Assembly: GCA_965116595.1 (NCBI GenBank) | Contig: OZ220708.1 | Location: 2,480,001 to 2,544,000, forward strand | Reading direction: 5' to 3' | DNA from: G963663315 sp963668255 | GTDB lineage: Bacteria > Pseudomonadota > Gammaproteobacteria > Arenicellales > Poriferihabitantaceae | Length of the DNA: 64,000 bases | Part shown: piece after piece, positions 55,039-64,000 of the stretch | How the letters are laid out: every line of letters starts with the position of its first letter | How positions within the stretch are numbered: position 1 is the stretch's first letter | Program-made: the position numbers and the translations under genes | The notes under the pieces: model-generated | Seen by the model: only the letters and a program-made list of their open reading frames with translations | Database searches by the model: none | What the model was told of the DNA's origin: nothing

Positions 55039-56415
55039 TCAGATATTGATTAGTTTTTGAACTTCAGCGTCATCGTAAACGAGTTCATCTACTGCAAGGT
55101 GAGCGACTGTTTCGCCGTTCACAAAACTTACTTCCCTGATTCCATTCACTTTCCCTATTCGGGCAATCAGGTCGCTTCTCTGCGAGTCGCTTAAATGCCC
55201 CATTTCGATTACTCTCATGCCAGTCAAACTGAATCTGGAAAAAACACAACTGATCAGCAACCAGATTGTAATCATCCCGGCGCAAAAAATAAACACTCCC
55301 TTGCTGCCAAACTCTCCATATACCCAGCCGCCTGCGACACCGCCAGCAAAAACCCCGGAAAACTGGAACATGTTATAAATGGCAAGCGCCGTCCCTTTGC
55401 TGTCAAGCGGCGCAAGCTGGGAAACTATCGAAGGCAACAGGGATTCGAGTGCATTGAAAGCGCTGAAAAATACCACAACCCCGCCCAATAACCAGATTAT
55501 CGGGCGCGATTCGCTGATTACCAGAATTACAAAGGAAACAAGTAAAAGCATGACAGCCGCCCGATAAGCATGGTGAATCAGATGCACTTTGGAACTGGCA
55601 AGGACAAACGGCGCCATTCCGATCACCGATATCAACAATATCGGGATGTAGACTTTCCAATGGGCTGCCAAAGGGTAATTACCCCTGGAAATCAATAATG
55701 CAGGCAGGACCAGGAAAAGCGCAGTCAAAATCGCATGCGACACAAAGATACCCAGATTTAATTGCATCAGTTGAAAATCTGACAATGATTTTCTGATTTG
55801 TGCACTGGCCGGCCCAATATCATCATGGTGGAGCCTGGATTGTGCATTTGGAACGATCTGCAATACTGCAATTATGGCGATAATTGAGAAACCTGCGATC
55901 AACCAGAACAATCCGGAAACACCAATCAGGTTTTGCGCCGGAGGTGCAACAACCAGCGCCAGCATAAACGAAAATCCAATGCAGATACCGATCATGGCCA
56001 TGGCTTTGGTGCGCTGACTGCTTCGCGTCAAGTCCGCAGTCAGGGCCAGCGTGGCCGCCGAAATTGCGCCACAACCCTGAAGACTTCTTCCGATGATCAA
56101 ACCATAGATCGAATCCGATAATCCAGCGACGATACTACCGACGGCAAATACAGCGAGTCCGAAGGCGATTACATGCTTTCGATTGATTCGGTCGGACGCT
56201 AACCCGAAAGGAATCTGAAACAGAGCCTGGGTCAAACCGTAACAACCAAGCGCCAATCCCATCAATATCGGCGTGGTATGGCTTAAGTCGTTGGCATAGA
56301 CGGATAGAATCGGTAATAACATGAACAGCCCGAACATCCGTAACGAAATAATTCCAGCCAGTGAAAAAACCGCCCGCCGTTCCAACGAGGTCATTGACGT
56401 GTCTGAAGGGGTCAT
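55039..56415 (-). CDS. MFS transporter, YajR-like with C-terminal soluble domain
   Basis: A drug/proton-antiporter-type MFS protein of about 458 residues with twelve hydrophobic segments. The motif A loop reads GLASDRINRKHV (about 70-81), and GRSLQGCGAISAATLALTADLTR matches YajR. After the last segment a soluble domain of about 65 residues (MRVIEMGHLSDSQRSDLI onward) corresponds to the YAM domain of YajR. The substrate is unknown. The start is uncertain: ATG at 56415 or 56394 fits the family, while an in-frame ATG at 56487 would add a long cytoplasmic leader. Confidence 0.85.
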   Translation of the reverse strand: MTPSDTSMTSLERRAVFSLAGIISLRMFGLFMLLPILSVYANDLSHTTPILMGLALGCYGLTQALFQIPFGLASDRINRKHVIAFGLAVFAVGSIVAGLSDSIYGLIIGRSLQGCGAISAATLALTADLTRSSQRTKAMAMIGICIGFSFMLALVVAPPAQNLIGVSGLFWLIAGFSIIAIIAVLQIVPNAQSRLHHDDIGPASAQIRKSLSDFQLMQLNLGIFVSHAILTALFLVLPALLISRGNYPLAAHWKVYIPILLISVIGMAPFVLASSKVHLIHHAYRAAVMLLLVSFVILVISESRPIIWLLGGVVVFFSAFNALESLLPSIVSQLAPLDSKGTALAIYNMFQFSGVFAGGVAGGWVYGEFGSKGVFIFCAGMITIWLLISCVFSRFSLTGMRVIEMGHLSDSQRSDLIARIGKVNGIREVSFVNGETVAHLAVDELVYDDAEVQKLINI

Positions 56416-56538
56416 ATAAGGGTGGAAATCGGAGGCTTTTCGGATCTGCCAGATGGCAGGATTATTTTCACAGCAGGGTTGTTTCATGGATAAACGAGCG
56501 CGTATAGTATCAGGTTTATTTTGTGAAAATCACCTCCG

Positions 56539-59370
56539 ATGTCTGTTCAAAACATCTCCATCCGTGGCGCACGTACGCATAATCTGAAGTCAATTGATCT
56601 CGACTTGCCGAGGGATAAACTGATTGTAATCACCGGATTGTCCGGCTCCGGGAAGTCCTCCCTGGCCTTCGACACCATTTACGCCGAAGGACAAAGGCGC
56701 TATGTGGAGTCGTTGTCGACCTATGCCCGACAGTTTCTGTCACTCATGGAAAAACCCGATGTTGACATGATCGAAGGGCTTTCCCCCGCCATCAGCATAG
56801 AACAAAAATCCTCTTCCCATAATCCCCGATCCACAGTAGGCACAGTCACCGAAATCTACGACTACCTGAGGTTGTTGTTTGCCAGGGTCGGTAACCCGAA
56901 ATGCCCGGATCATAAGGTCACGCTGGAAGCCCAGACGGTCAGTCAAATGGTCGATCTGGTGATGCAGCAGCCTGATGGCGCCGCGATCATGCTGCTTGCG
57001 CCTGTCGTCACAGACCGCAAGGGAGAATTTCATCAATTGATCGGTGAACTTCATTCCCAGGGTTATATACGCGCCATCATTGATGGCAACACTGTTGAAC
57101 TGGATGATCCACCAAAACTTGACAAACGTTACAAACATCATATTGATATCATCGTTGATCGATTAATCATCAGGGAAGAAAACAAACAACGCTTGTCGGA
57201 GTCTTTTGAAACAGCTCTGCAACTCACTGCCGGCACAGCAAAAGTCGCCATTCTGGATGATCAGAGAAATGTCAGGGAGATGCAATTGTTCTCCAATCGG
57301 TTCGGCTGCCCCTACTGCGGGTACAGTCTGGACGAACTGGAGCCAAGGCTGTTTTCATTCAATAATCCAGCGGGAGCCTGCGAGGATTGCGATGGACTGG
57401 GGATACGCCGGTTTTTCGACCCTGATCGCATTGTGCAAAATGCTGATTTGCCCTTGTCCGCTGGCGCAATTTCAGGTTGGGACCGGCGCAATGGCTACCA
57501 CTATTCACTGCTCGCGTGTGTCGCCAGGCATTTTCAGTTCGATATGGATGCGCCGTTCAAAAGCCTGTCAAAGGAATATCAGGATATTGTGTTGTATGGC
57601 AGCGGCAGCGAGAAGATCAGTTTTATTTTTTCCAGACCGGGTCGCAGGTATGAGAAACGACATGTTTTCGAAGGCATCATAAACAACTATGAGCGGCGCT
57701 ACCGGGAAACCGATTCTTCTCTCGCCCGGGAATATCTCAGCAGATATATGAGTTCAAAGGTTTGTCCGAGTTGCAATGGCAGTCGCCTGCGCATTCAGGC
57801 TCGCCATGTATTTATCCAGGGTCAAACCATCCATGAACTGACCGCACTTACGATTGGCAAAACCCTGGCGTTTTTTGAGAATCTGAATCTTCAGGGCAGA
57901 CGGGCGGAAATCGCAGCCAAAATCATTCAGGAGATTCACAACAGGCTTGGATTTCTGATTAATGTTGGATTGAATTATCTCACCCTTTCCCGCGCAGCAG
58001 AAACATTATCCGGTGGTGAAGCCCAGCGCATACGCCTTGCCTCTCAAATTGGCTCTGGACTGGTTGGAGTAATGTATGTTCTCGACGAACCTTCGATTGG
58101 ATTGCATCAACGCGATAATGAGCGGTTATTGAAAACACTTTTTCACTTACGGGACCTGGGTAACACGGTAATCGTCGTCGAACATGATCAGGAAGCCATC
58201 ACAAGCGCTGATCATGTTGTGGATATCGGACCGGGCGCAGGCAAAAACGGAGGTTCAGTCGTGGTGGAAGGGTTGCCTGAGGTGGTCAGGAATAACAGGC
58301 AATCGATAACCGGCCGGTATCTGAGTGGTGAAGAGAAAATAGGAGTACCGGTAAAAAGAACACCGCATGACCCGGATCGGGTTTTGCGAATTGAAAATGC
58401 AACAGGAAATAATCTCAAAAACGCCTGTGTGGAGATCCCGGTGGGGCTGTTCACCTGCGTAACCGGAGTATCCGGCTCAGGGAAATCGACTCTGGTCAAC
58501 GCCACGCTGTATCCTGCTGTCGCCGAAAAATTGAATCTGATTCGCGTCAAACCCCAACCTTATTTGTCGATACATGGCCTGGACAACTTTGACAAGATAA
58601 TCTCCATAGATCAGAGTCCGATTGGTCGAACACCCCGATCCAATCCGGCAACCTACACCGGGTTGTTTACCTCCATACGCCAGATATTCACCAATATCCA
58701 GGAATCTCGGGCCCGGGGGTACAAACCCGGACGATTCTCGTTCAACGTGAAAGGCGGACGGTGCGAAGCTTGCAGGGGTGACGGTTTGATTCGTGTGGAA
58801 ATGCACTTTTTGCCGGATATTTATGTGCCCTGCGATGTCTGCAAGGCTCAACGTTATAACCGGGAAACACTGGACATTCAATACAAGGGTAAAAATATTG
58901 CGGAAGTACTTGCGATGACCATTGACGAGGCTGCAGTATTCTTTGCCGCTGTTCCAATCATCAAGCGCCACCTTGACACATTACTCAATGTTGGATTGGG
59001 TTATATTTCCCTTGGACAAAGTGCAACCACTTTGTCCGGGGGTGAGGCCCAGCGCGTGAAACTGTCCCGCGAACTATCGAAAAGAGATACCGGCAGAACT
59101 CTGTACGTGCTGGATGAACCCACTACCGGTTTGCATTTCCATGACATTAAGCAACTCCTTTCAGTCTTGCATCGACTACGGGATCAAGGTAATACAGTGA
59201 TAGTCATTGAACACAATCTGGATGTGATCAAAACCGCTGACTGGATTGTTGACCTGGGTCCTGAAGGCGGAGATGAAGGTGGGGAAATTATTGCATTCGG
59301 TACCCCGGAACACGTTGCCGGGGAAAACCGATCCTATACTGGCAGGTATCTGAAATCGTTATTGTCATAA
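56539..59370 (+). CDS. uvrA: Excinuclease ABC subunit A
   Basis: DNA-damage sensor of nucleotide excision repair. The 943 residues hold two ABC modules: Walker A GLSGSGKSSLAF (about 34-45) and GVSGSGKSTL (about 645), signatures LSGGEAQRIRLA and LSGGEAQRVKLS, and zinc-binding cysteines in CPYCGYSL and CEDCDG, and in CEACRGDG and CDVCKAQRY. The upstream 51 bases lack a Shine-Dalgarno and a LexA-type box. It converges on relA. Confidence 0.98.
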   Translation: MSVQNISIRGARTHNLKSIDLDLPRDKLIVITGLSGSGKSSLAFDTIYAEGQRRYVESLSTYARQFLSLMEKPDVDMIEGLSPAISIEQKSSSHNPRSTVGTVTEIYDYLRLLFARVGNPKCPDHKVTLEAQTVSQMVDLVMQQPDGAAIMLLAPVVTDRKGEFHQLIGELHSQGYIRAIIDGNTVELDDPPKLDKRYKHHIDIIVDRLIIREENKQRLSESFETALQLTAGTAKVAILDDQRNVREMQLFSNRFGCPYCGYSLDELEPRLFSFNNPAGACEDCDGLGIRRFFDPDRIVQNADLPLSAGAISGWDRRNGYHYSLLACVARHFQFDMDAPFKSLSKEYQDIVLYGSGSEKISFIFSRPGRRYEKRHVFEGIINNYERRYRETDSSLAREYLSRYMSSKVCPSCNGSRLRIQARHVFIQGQTIHELTALTIGKTLAFFENLNLQGRRAEIAAKIIQEIHNRLGFLINVGLNYLTLSRAAETLSGGEAQRIRLASQIGSGLVGVMYVLDEPSIGLHQRDNERLLKTLFHLRDLGNTVIVVEHDQEAITSADHVVDIGPGAGKNGGSVVVEGLPEVVRNNRQSITGRYLSGEEKIGVPVKRTPHDPDRVLRIENATGNNLKNACVEIPVGLFTCVTGVSGSGKSTLVNATLYPAVAEKLNLIRVKPQPYLSIHGLDNFDKIISIDQSPIGRTPRSNPATYTGLFTSIRQIFTNIQESRARGYKPGRFSFNVKGGRCEACRGDGLIRVEMHFLPDIYVPCDVCKAQRYNRETLDIQYKGKNIAEVLAMTIDEAAVFFAAVPIIKRHLDTLLNVGLGYISLGQSATTLSGGEAQRVKLSRELSKRDTGRTLYVLDEPTTGLHFHDIKQLLSVLHRLRDQGNTVIVIEHNLDVIKTADWIVDLGPEGGDEGGEIIAFGTPEHVAGENRSYTGRYLKSLLS

Positions 59371-59393
59371 CATCAGCGGCGCCGGACAAATGA

Positions 59394-59416
59394 TGATCAA
59401 AACAGTCATTTGATCA
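59394..59416. repeat. Hairpin between convergent uvrA and relA
   Basis: TGATCAAA (59394-59401) and TTTGATCA (59409-59416) form a perfect 8-bp stem with a 7-base loop in the 53-base gap. There is no flanking T run, so it is at best a weak bidirectional terminator or an mRNA 3'-end stabiliser. Confidence 0.5.
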
Positions 59417-59423
59417 CGGGGTT

Positions 59424-61604
59424 CTAATACCCGATTCGACGAATATCAAACACATTCTGTATTCTTTCAAGCTGGGAAATTAATTTCTGAGGACGGACCG
59501 CAGCCGCAATTTCAAGGCGAACAGACAAGCGTGTGATCTGTTCACTATCCGTTTCCATATTCACTTTCAGAATATCGACCTTGTTTGACCGGAGAGCTTC
59601 GGTCATGTCATGCAGTAATCCACTACGATGGAAGGCGACAATTTCCAATTCCAGCACATAACTGGAATCCCCTTCAAGCCCCCAATCCACTTCTATCAGG
59701 CGCGCTCGCAATTCTCCCTTGATTTTTGAAATATTTTTACACCTCCTCCTGTGTATGGTGACCCCTCTGCCGGTGGTAATAAACCCGATAATGTCATCCC
59801 CGGGAGCGGGGTTGCAGCATTTCGCCAAATTGGTCAGCAGATTCTTCACCCCTGAAACAGAAAAACTGTCATTTGTCCGGGCGCCTGAACCGGTTCTCGA
59901 TTTGATCGGGATGTTATCCGGATCATCAACTTCGTGTTTTCTGAACGGATACAGCAGTTTCGATATCTTGTAGTCATTAGCGCCAATCGATGCCAGAAGA
60001 TCGTCCACTTTCTGAAAATAGGTATGCTGATTGAGTTTTTCGTAACTCAAATCACTCAGCCCCAGGCGCTGCAATTCACGGTCCAGCATTGCCCTTCCTA
60101 CAGAAACATTCTGGTCATACTCTGTGCGTTTGTGCCACTGGCTGATCCGGTTTCTGGCTCGTCTGGTTCTGACATAACCCAGATCCGGCCTTAACCAATC
60201 GCGGCTTGGGCCTCCGGATTTTACAGTTTGAATGCTGACTTGATCTCCGGTTTGCAGAAAATAATTGAGGGAAACCATTTTACCGTTGACCCTGGCTCCG
60301 CGGATTCGGTGCCCGACTTCGGTATGAATTGCATAAGCAAAATCAATCGGGGTCGCTCCTTCGGGAAGGACAATTATCTTCCCTTTGGGCGTGAATACAT
60401 AAGTCTGCCGACTGTCTTTACCCCGGTCCGAAACCGGTTTGTCGGCTTTGGCAGTACTTGAGTCAACGATCGAATCGATGGTCGGATCAACGTGTATTGA
60501 AGTTGAAGATGCCAACACTTCATTTTTCCATTCCAGCAACTGTCTCAACCAGATCAGCTTTTGATCAAAATTGCTGTCATACTTCGCCGTTTCCTTGTAT
60601 CGCCAGTGTGCAGCAAATCCCAGTTCGCTTTCTTCGTGCATGGCAAATGTCCGGATCTGCACTTCCACCACTTTATCATCGGGCCCGGATATTACAGTAT
60701 GTATGGATTGATAGCCGTTGGCTTTCGGCATGTTTATATAGTCGCTGAACTCATGCTTGTAGTGAGTCCACCTTTCATGTATGACACTGAGCGCGGAGTA
60801 ACAATCCTCGACGTTATTAACCAGGATCCTGACTGCCAGAATATCTGTCAGTTGTCTGAACTCCAGGCCCTTGCGTTGCATTTTTCTCCATATACTGTAG
60901 ATATGCTTGGGTCGTCCCTGAATCTGTGAATCAATGTGCCTGGCATCCAGCAAACCCATAATCCGGTCGGTCAGATCAATGATGTATTGTTCCCGGACAT
61001 GTCTTTTTTCCTCAAGCGTCCGGGCCAGTTCCTGGTAGGCCCCGGAGTTGAGATAATGAAAGGCACAGTCCTCAAGCTCCCATTTAAGCTGCCCTATTCC
61101 GAGCCGATTGGCCAGCGGCGCGAAAATATTCCGGGCCAGCCTCGCATGATATTTACGAAACCCATCGGGCTGGTCCTTCATGCTTTTCAGTCTGGACAAC
61201 TGGCTCGCCAGGAATATCACGACGACACGCACATCATCGACCATGATAATCAACATCTTCCGTAGATTTTCTTCATTTTCCGCAACAAAATTTCCGTTCT
61301 TGCCGCTATCAGGCGCAAGCATATCCGACAGTTGCGCCATACGATCCACATCGTTATAGAGTTGAATCGCATGTGTACCCATGATGGATTCGACCTGGCT
61401 CAGCTCATCGTCAGAGAGTGGCCATAGACCGTGAATATATCCCGTCACCTGTCCTTGTTCGTCGACACCGAGACGAAACAGGATGTCCATTATCTGTTCA
61501 GCGTGCGCCTGGTTCTCTTCGTTTCTTTGTACACAGATCGCCTTGATCCGGGCCGGCAATGTGGAGTCGGATGATTCCTTTTTGCAGTTTTGTTCGGTGG
61601 ACAC
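59424..61604 (-). CDS. relA: (p)ppGpp synthetase RelA
   Basis: Ribosome-associated stringent-response enzyme, 726 residues. The N-terminal hydrolase-like domain lacks the catalytic HD pair (it reads MLIIMVDDVRVVVIFLASQL), as in monofunctional RelA. The synthetase domain shows RPKHIYSIWRKMQRKG, LTDILAVRILV, KANGYQSIHTVI and VEVQIRT. TGS (TYVFTPKGKIIVLPEGATPI), a zinc-finger region with KCCNPAPGDDIIGF and a C-terminal ACT domain follow. The charge-switch motif, EFDD in E. coli RelA and RFKD in bifunctional enzymes, reads EFSD here. Confidence 0.96.
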   Translation of the reverse strand: MSTEQNCKKESSDSTLPARIKAICVQRNEENQAHAEQIMDILFRLGVDEQGQVTGYIHGLWPLSDDELSQVESIMGTHAIQLYNDVDRMAQLSDMLAPDSGKNGNFVAENEENLRKMLIIMVDDVRVVVIFLASQLSRLKSMKDQPDGFRKYHARLARNIFAPLANRLGIGQLKWELEDCAFHYLNSGAYQELARTLEEKRHVREQYIIDLTDRIMGLLDARHIDSQIQGRPKHIYSIWRKMQRKGLEFRQLTDILAVRILVNNVEDCYSALSVIHERWTHYKHEFSDYINMPKANGYQSIHTVISGPDDKVVEVQIRTFAMHEESELGFAAHWRYKETAKYDSNFDQKLIWLRQLLEWKNEVLASSTSIHVDPTIDSIVDSSTAKADKPVSDRGKDSRQTYVFTPKGKIIVLPEGATPIDFAYAIHTEVGHRIRGARVNGKMVSLNYFLQTGDQVSIQTVKSGGPSRDWLRPDLGYVRTRRARNRISQWHKRTEYDQNVSVGRAMLDRELQRLGLSDLSYEKLNQHTYFQKVDDLLASIGANDYKISKLLYPFRKHEVDDPDNIPIKSRTGSGARTNDSFSVSGVKNLLTNLAKCCNPAPGDDIIGFITTGRGVTIHRRRCKNISKIKGELRARLIEVDWGLEGDSSYVLELEIVAFHRSGLLHDMTEALRSNKVDILKVNMETDSEQITRLSVRLEIAAAVRPQKLISQLERIQNVFDIRRIGY

Positions 61605-61632
61605 TGTAAATCCGGCTTCAGGTTTCAGGCGC

Positions 61633-62526
61633 CTAGCCTCTTGGGTGATGCTGTTGATGGATATTTTTCAATCGTGTAGTGATAACAAGTGTATAGATCT
61701 GTGTAGTGGATAAGCTCGAATGCCCGAGGAACATTTGAACACTGCGCAGGTCCGCTCCATTATCCAGCAAGTGAGTGGCAAAAGCATGGCGCAATGTATG
61801 AGGCGAAATGGAGCCGGTCAAACCGCATGACACTGCATAACGCTTCAGATTTTGCCAGAATCCCTGGCGGCTCATTGCCCTTCCCCGACTACTCAGGAAT
61901 AAGGCCGGGTCTTGCCTGTCACCCAGAATGTCCGCTCTCGATTCATTCAGGTATCTTGTAATCCAGTCATTGGCATTATCACCCAGGGGAACCAGACGCT
62001 CTTTGTCTCCCTTGCCGATTACCCGGCAGACACCAACTGTAAAATCAATCTGACTCACTGCCAACCCGGTCAGCTCCGAAACCCGCATTCCTGTAGCATA
62101 CAGGGTTTCGATCATAGCCCGATCCCGCAAGCCGAAGCGGGTGCTGACATCCGGTGCATTGATCAAACGCACGACCGCTTCCTGGGATATGGGTTTTGGC
62201 AATGATCTGGCTATCGCAGGAGCAACTATATTAGCACAGGGGTCATAGTCTATTAAAGATTCACTAATCATATACTTATAGAATCTTTTTAAAGTAGATA
62301 ATGAACGAACTGCAGTACGATTTGAAGTCTGCCCTGCGCGAAAATCGAGGTAGTCGGCAATGCTTTCGGCGCCTGGATTTTCAGGTGACAGCTGCCTTTT
62401 CGTCAGCCATTCAATAAACAATACAAGATCAGTTCGATAGGCGTTCAATGTGTTATCACTCAATCCTGACTTCATCCAGGCCACGTCAAGGAATCGAGTT
62501 ATCAGAGCCTGATAAGCGGAATCCAT
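61633..62526 (-). CDS. xerD: Site-specific tyrosine recombinase XerD
   Basis: With XerC it resolves chromosome dimers at dif during division under FtsK control. The 297 residues show the SAM-like N-domain (SGLSDNTLNAYRTDLVLFIEWL) and the catalytic Arg in TGMRVSELTGL, HxxR in SPHTLRHAFATHLL, His in FLGHSSLST and Tyr in TTQIYT. The ending RLKNIHQQHHPRG is XerD-specific. ATG at 62526 is preferred to an in-frame GTG at 62541 because AGG lies about 7 bases ahead. The C-terminal IYTLV differs from the common IYTHV. A dif-like site lies 49 kb away in the same window. Confidence 0.93.
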   Translation of the reverse strand: MDSAYQALITRFLDVAWMKSGLSDNTLNAYRTDLVLFIEWLTKRQLSPENPGAESIADYLDFRAGQTSNRTAVRSLSTLKRFYKYMISESLIDYDPCANIVAPAIARSLPKPISQEAVVRLINAPDVSTRFGLRDRAMIETLYATGMRVSELTGLAVSQIDFTVGVCRVIGKGDKERLVPLGDNANDWITRYLNESRADILGDRQDPALFLSSRGRAMSRQGFWQNLKRYAVSCGLTGSISPHTLRHAFATHLLDNGADLRSVQMFLGHSSLSTTQIYTLVITTRLKNIHQQHHPRG

Positions 62527-62560
62527 TTTGAACCTGTCCACACCCTATGACCGTAGTTCT

Positions 62561-64000
62561 TTATTGTGTGACTTCAACTGCATCCGGATTCAACTCCAGT
62601 AACCAGAGTTTCTGGAGCTTCTGTTTTATTTGAATACGCCGTTTGTCATCGGTGGCGCGCGCCAGCAGGTCCTCGAACAATACCCTCGCATCTGTAACCA
62701 GATTTGCAGATTGTAATGATTCGGCGGCTCTATAGCGGGCGGCCACCCCCCATTGATCCCAACCGTCGTCTTTCAGCATTGCAGAAAACAGGTAGTGATC
62801 CGCGGCGCTGACGAATTGCCGCATGGCCTGAAAGGATTCCGCCATCCAAAAAGCAATTTCCCGGGTATGTTTTGGGCTCACTACCCGGTTGTTGATTTCA
62901 TGCAGCAACTCCAGTGCTGCAGCATGCTGATTGATTGTCTGCAAGTCAAAAACAGGCTGCAATACCTGATCCGCCTGTTCCGCAGTCAGGATATCGTGTG
63001 CATGAATCCATTTCTTCAATTCCTGTGATCCTTTGTCATAGTGGCCGGCAATGATTGAAATTCGCGCGACATGCAATAACCATGGCAAGCGGTCCATGCC
63101 TTGGGGAATCCCCGAAATGCCATAGTTGATTTGTGCAGAAAGTTCAAAATTACCAGTTTCAAGAGCCTGGTTTGAAAGAATCAGCCCTACATTACCACTC
63201 AGGTCCAGTTTGCCGAATGGTTTGTCGTCGCCATACAGGTAAGGAATTACTCCCAGGCGACCGGATTCCATTAATTCAGTGACGAACAGATCATTCAATT
63301 GCCGCTTTCTTGCTGGGCCATTTTTACCCTGCAGCAGATATCCGAAAATCGCTTTGCGAACCGATCGCGCCTCTTTTGGCATTTGCAGAGCATGAATCAA
63401 CAAAGTGGTTGACTCACCCAACAGCAGACCCTGACGATTGGTTTCATCCTGCGCCACTCTGCGATAGGCATTCAACAAGTCCAATACCCCGAAACCGGGA
63501 TAAGTACGATCAATCCTGGTTCGCGTCTGCCCCGCTGCAACAAGATATTGTTCGAGGTCAACCAGGGCTGATTGCGGAGCTTCGCCCAGAAGCCTGGCGT
63601 ACGTTCTTACAGACAGAATCTGCCAAAGTGGTAATGATGCATCCTCAGAGATATTCATATCCTGATTCAGCCCGTTGATTTTCCCGACCGCCTGGACCGG
63701 AGTAATAGTATTGTTTTGCAGTCTGGCATAGATACGCAATAACCTGGCGGAGGGTTGGTCCAGGGGCGCCAGGATATTCACAGCATTATCCGGATCATTC
63801 AGTTGCAGGTAAACTCCGGCACTCAGTAATAACCAGTCCTGTTCACGGGATCGATAATCCGATTGATAATGACGCATCGCAATATGCGCTTCGTTGAGGT
63901 AATCATCGACCAGATAACTTTCAATCAGTAATTTACGGAGTTTTCTGCTTTCCCGATCACTGATATTGTCTGACAACAGGTGTTTACGCAACAGAATCCT
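62561..64000 (-). CDS. Helical-repeat (TPR-like) protein of unknown function, 5' end outside window
   Basis: At least 479 residues, open to the window edge; the TTG at 63991 is probably internal. I do not recognise the family. The sequence is almost wholly alpha-helical, with repeated alanine- and leucine-rich pairs resembling TPR units (AAALELLHEINNRVVSPKH; AADHYLFSAMLKDDGWDQW; ARYRAAESLQSANLVTDARV). No catalytic motif is seen. It lies 34 bases ahead of xerD on the same strand, so the two may be co-transcribed. A periplasmic scaffold or assembly role is possible but unsupported. Confidence 0.6.
   Translation of the reverse strand, partial: RILLRKHLLSDNISDRESRKLRKLLIESYLVDDYLNEAHIAMRHYQSDYRSREQDWLLLSAGVYLQLNDPDNAVNILAPLDQPSARLLRIYARLQNNTITPVQAVGKINGLNQDMNISEDASLPLWQILSVRTYARLLGEAPQSALVDLEQYLVAAGQTRTRIDRTYPGFGVLDLLNAYRRVAQDETNRQGLLLGESTTLLIHALQMPKEARSVRKAIFGYLLQGKNGPARKRQLNDLFVTELMESGRLGVIPYLYGDDKPFGKLDLSGNVGLILSNQALETGNFELSAQINYGISGIPQGMDRLPWLLHVARISIIAGHYDKGSQELKKWIHAHDILTAEQADQVLQPVFDLQTINQHAAALELLHEINNRVVSPKHTREIAFWMAESFQAMRQFVSAADHYLFSAMLKDDGWDQWGVAARYRAAESLQSANLVTDARVLFEDLLARATDDKRRIQIKQKLQKLWLLELNPDAVEVTQ

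Noticed and set aside
56527..56537. Perfect Shine-Dalgarno GGAGGTGAT on the - strand just inside the uvrA start region
   Set aside because: No ATG, GTG or TTG follows at a useful distance on that strand; the MFS start codons lie 40 or more bases further on. It is probably chance, though it places an anti-Shine-Dalgarno-like sequence directly ahead of the uvrA ATG.
1..64000. CRISPR arrays, rRNA genes, insertion sequences and prophage genes
   Set aside because: I looked for regularly spaced direct repeats, transposase or integrase genes and rRNA-like sequence and saw none. XerD is the only tyrosine recombinase, and its ending marks it as the housekeeping enzyme.

Overview
The window is a chromosomal segment of a gammaproteobacterium. 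I cannot name the species. The evidence is gene content and order: alaS-lysC-csrA-tRNA-Ser, recA-recX, xseB-ispA-dxs, and ssb-MFS divergent from uvrA all match arrangements known from Pseudomonas-like gammaproteobacteria. Monofunctional-type RelA, SixA, DusA and proteobacterial GshA agree with this. Base composition is moderate (about half G+C by eye) except in one clearly G+C-rich block at about 18.1-23.0 kb. TTG and GTG starts are common.

Layout. 0-11.5 kb: radA (5' end cut by the window edge), a periplasmic FKBP isomerase, a divergent MocR-type regulator, rho, rpmE with a good terminator, hemL, and a complete LivK-H-M-G-F type ABC importer whose binding protein carries a twin-arginine signal. 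11.6-14.5 kb: a cation diffusion facilitator, a dif-like site, a TauE/SafE gene broken by frameshifts, a VapBC-type toxin-antitoxin pair, and a second, internally deleted TauE/SafE remnant. 14.5-18.0 kb: a dimethylglycine/sarcosine dehydrogenase-like flavoprotein with a frameshift near its 3' end, and an agmatinase-like ureohydrolase lacking one conserved metal-ligand histidine. 18.1-23.0 kb: a G+C-rich, probably acquired pair encoding a PQQ-dependent periplasmic dehydrogenase and an autotransporter with tandem repeats. 23-64 kb: mostly core genes for acetate activation (acs), tRNA modification (dusA), glutathione synthesis (gshA), transsulfuration, post-transcriptional control (csrA), aspartate-family synthesis (lysC), translation (alaS), recombination and repair (recA, recX, mutS, uvrA, ssb), isoprenoid synthesis (dxs, ispA), topology (parE), vitamin B6 (pdxH), stringent response (relA) and chromosome dimer resolution (xerD). 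Among them is a compact operon of a PLP lyase, two GNAT acetyltransferases and a TauD-type dioxygenase whose joint role I do not recognise.

The most interesting signal is that the window appears to span the replication terminus. A 28-bp element at 12678-12705 resembles the XerC/XerD target dif (23 of 28 positions by my alignment to the recalled gammaproteobacterial form). The FtsK-orienting motif GGGNAGGG switches strand at that point: 3 of 3 copies to the left lie on the + strand, and 13 of 15 to the right lie on the - strand, so 16 of 18 point at the element. The decayed genes, the toxin-antitoxin pair and the acquired block all lie within about 10 kb of it on one side, as expected if the terminus is a hotspot for insertion and decay. 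Counts were made by eye.
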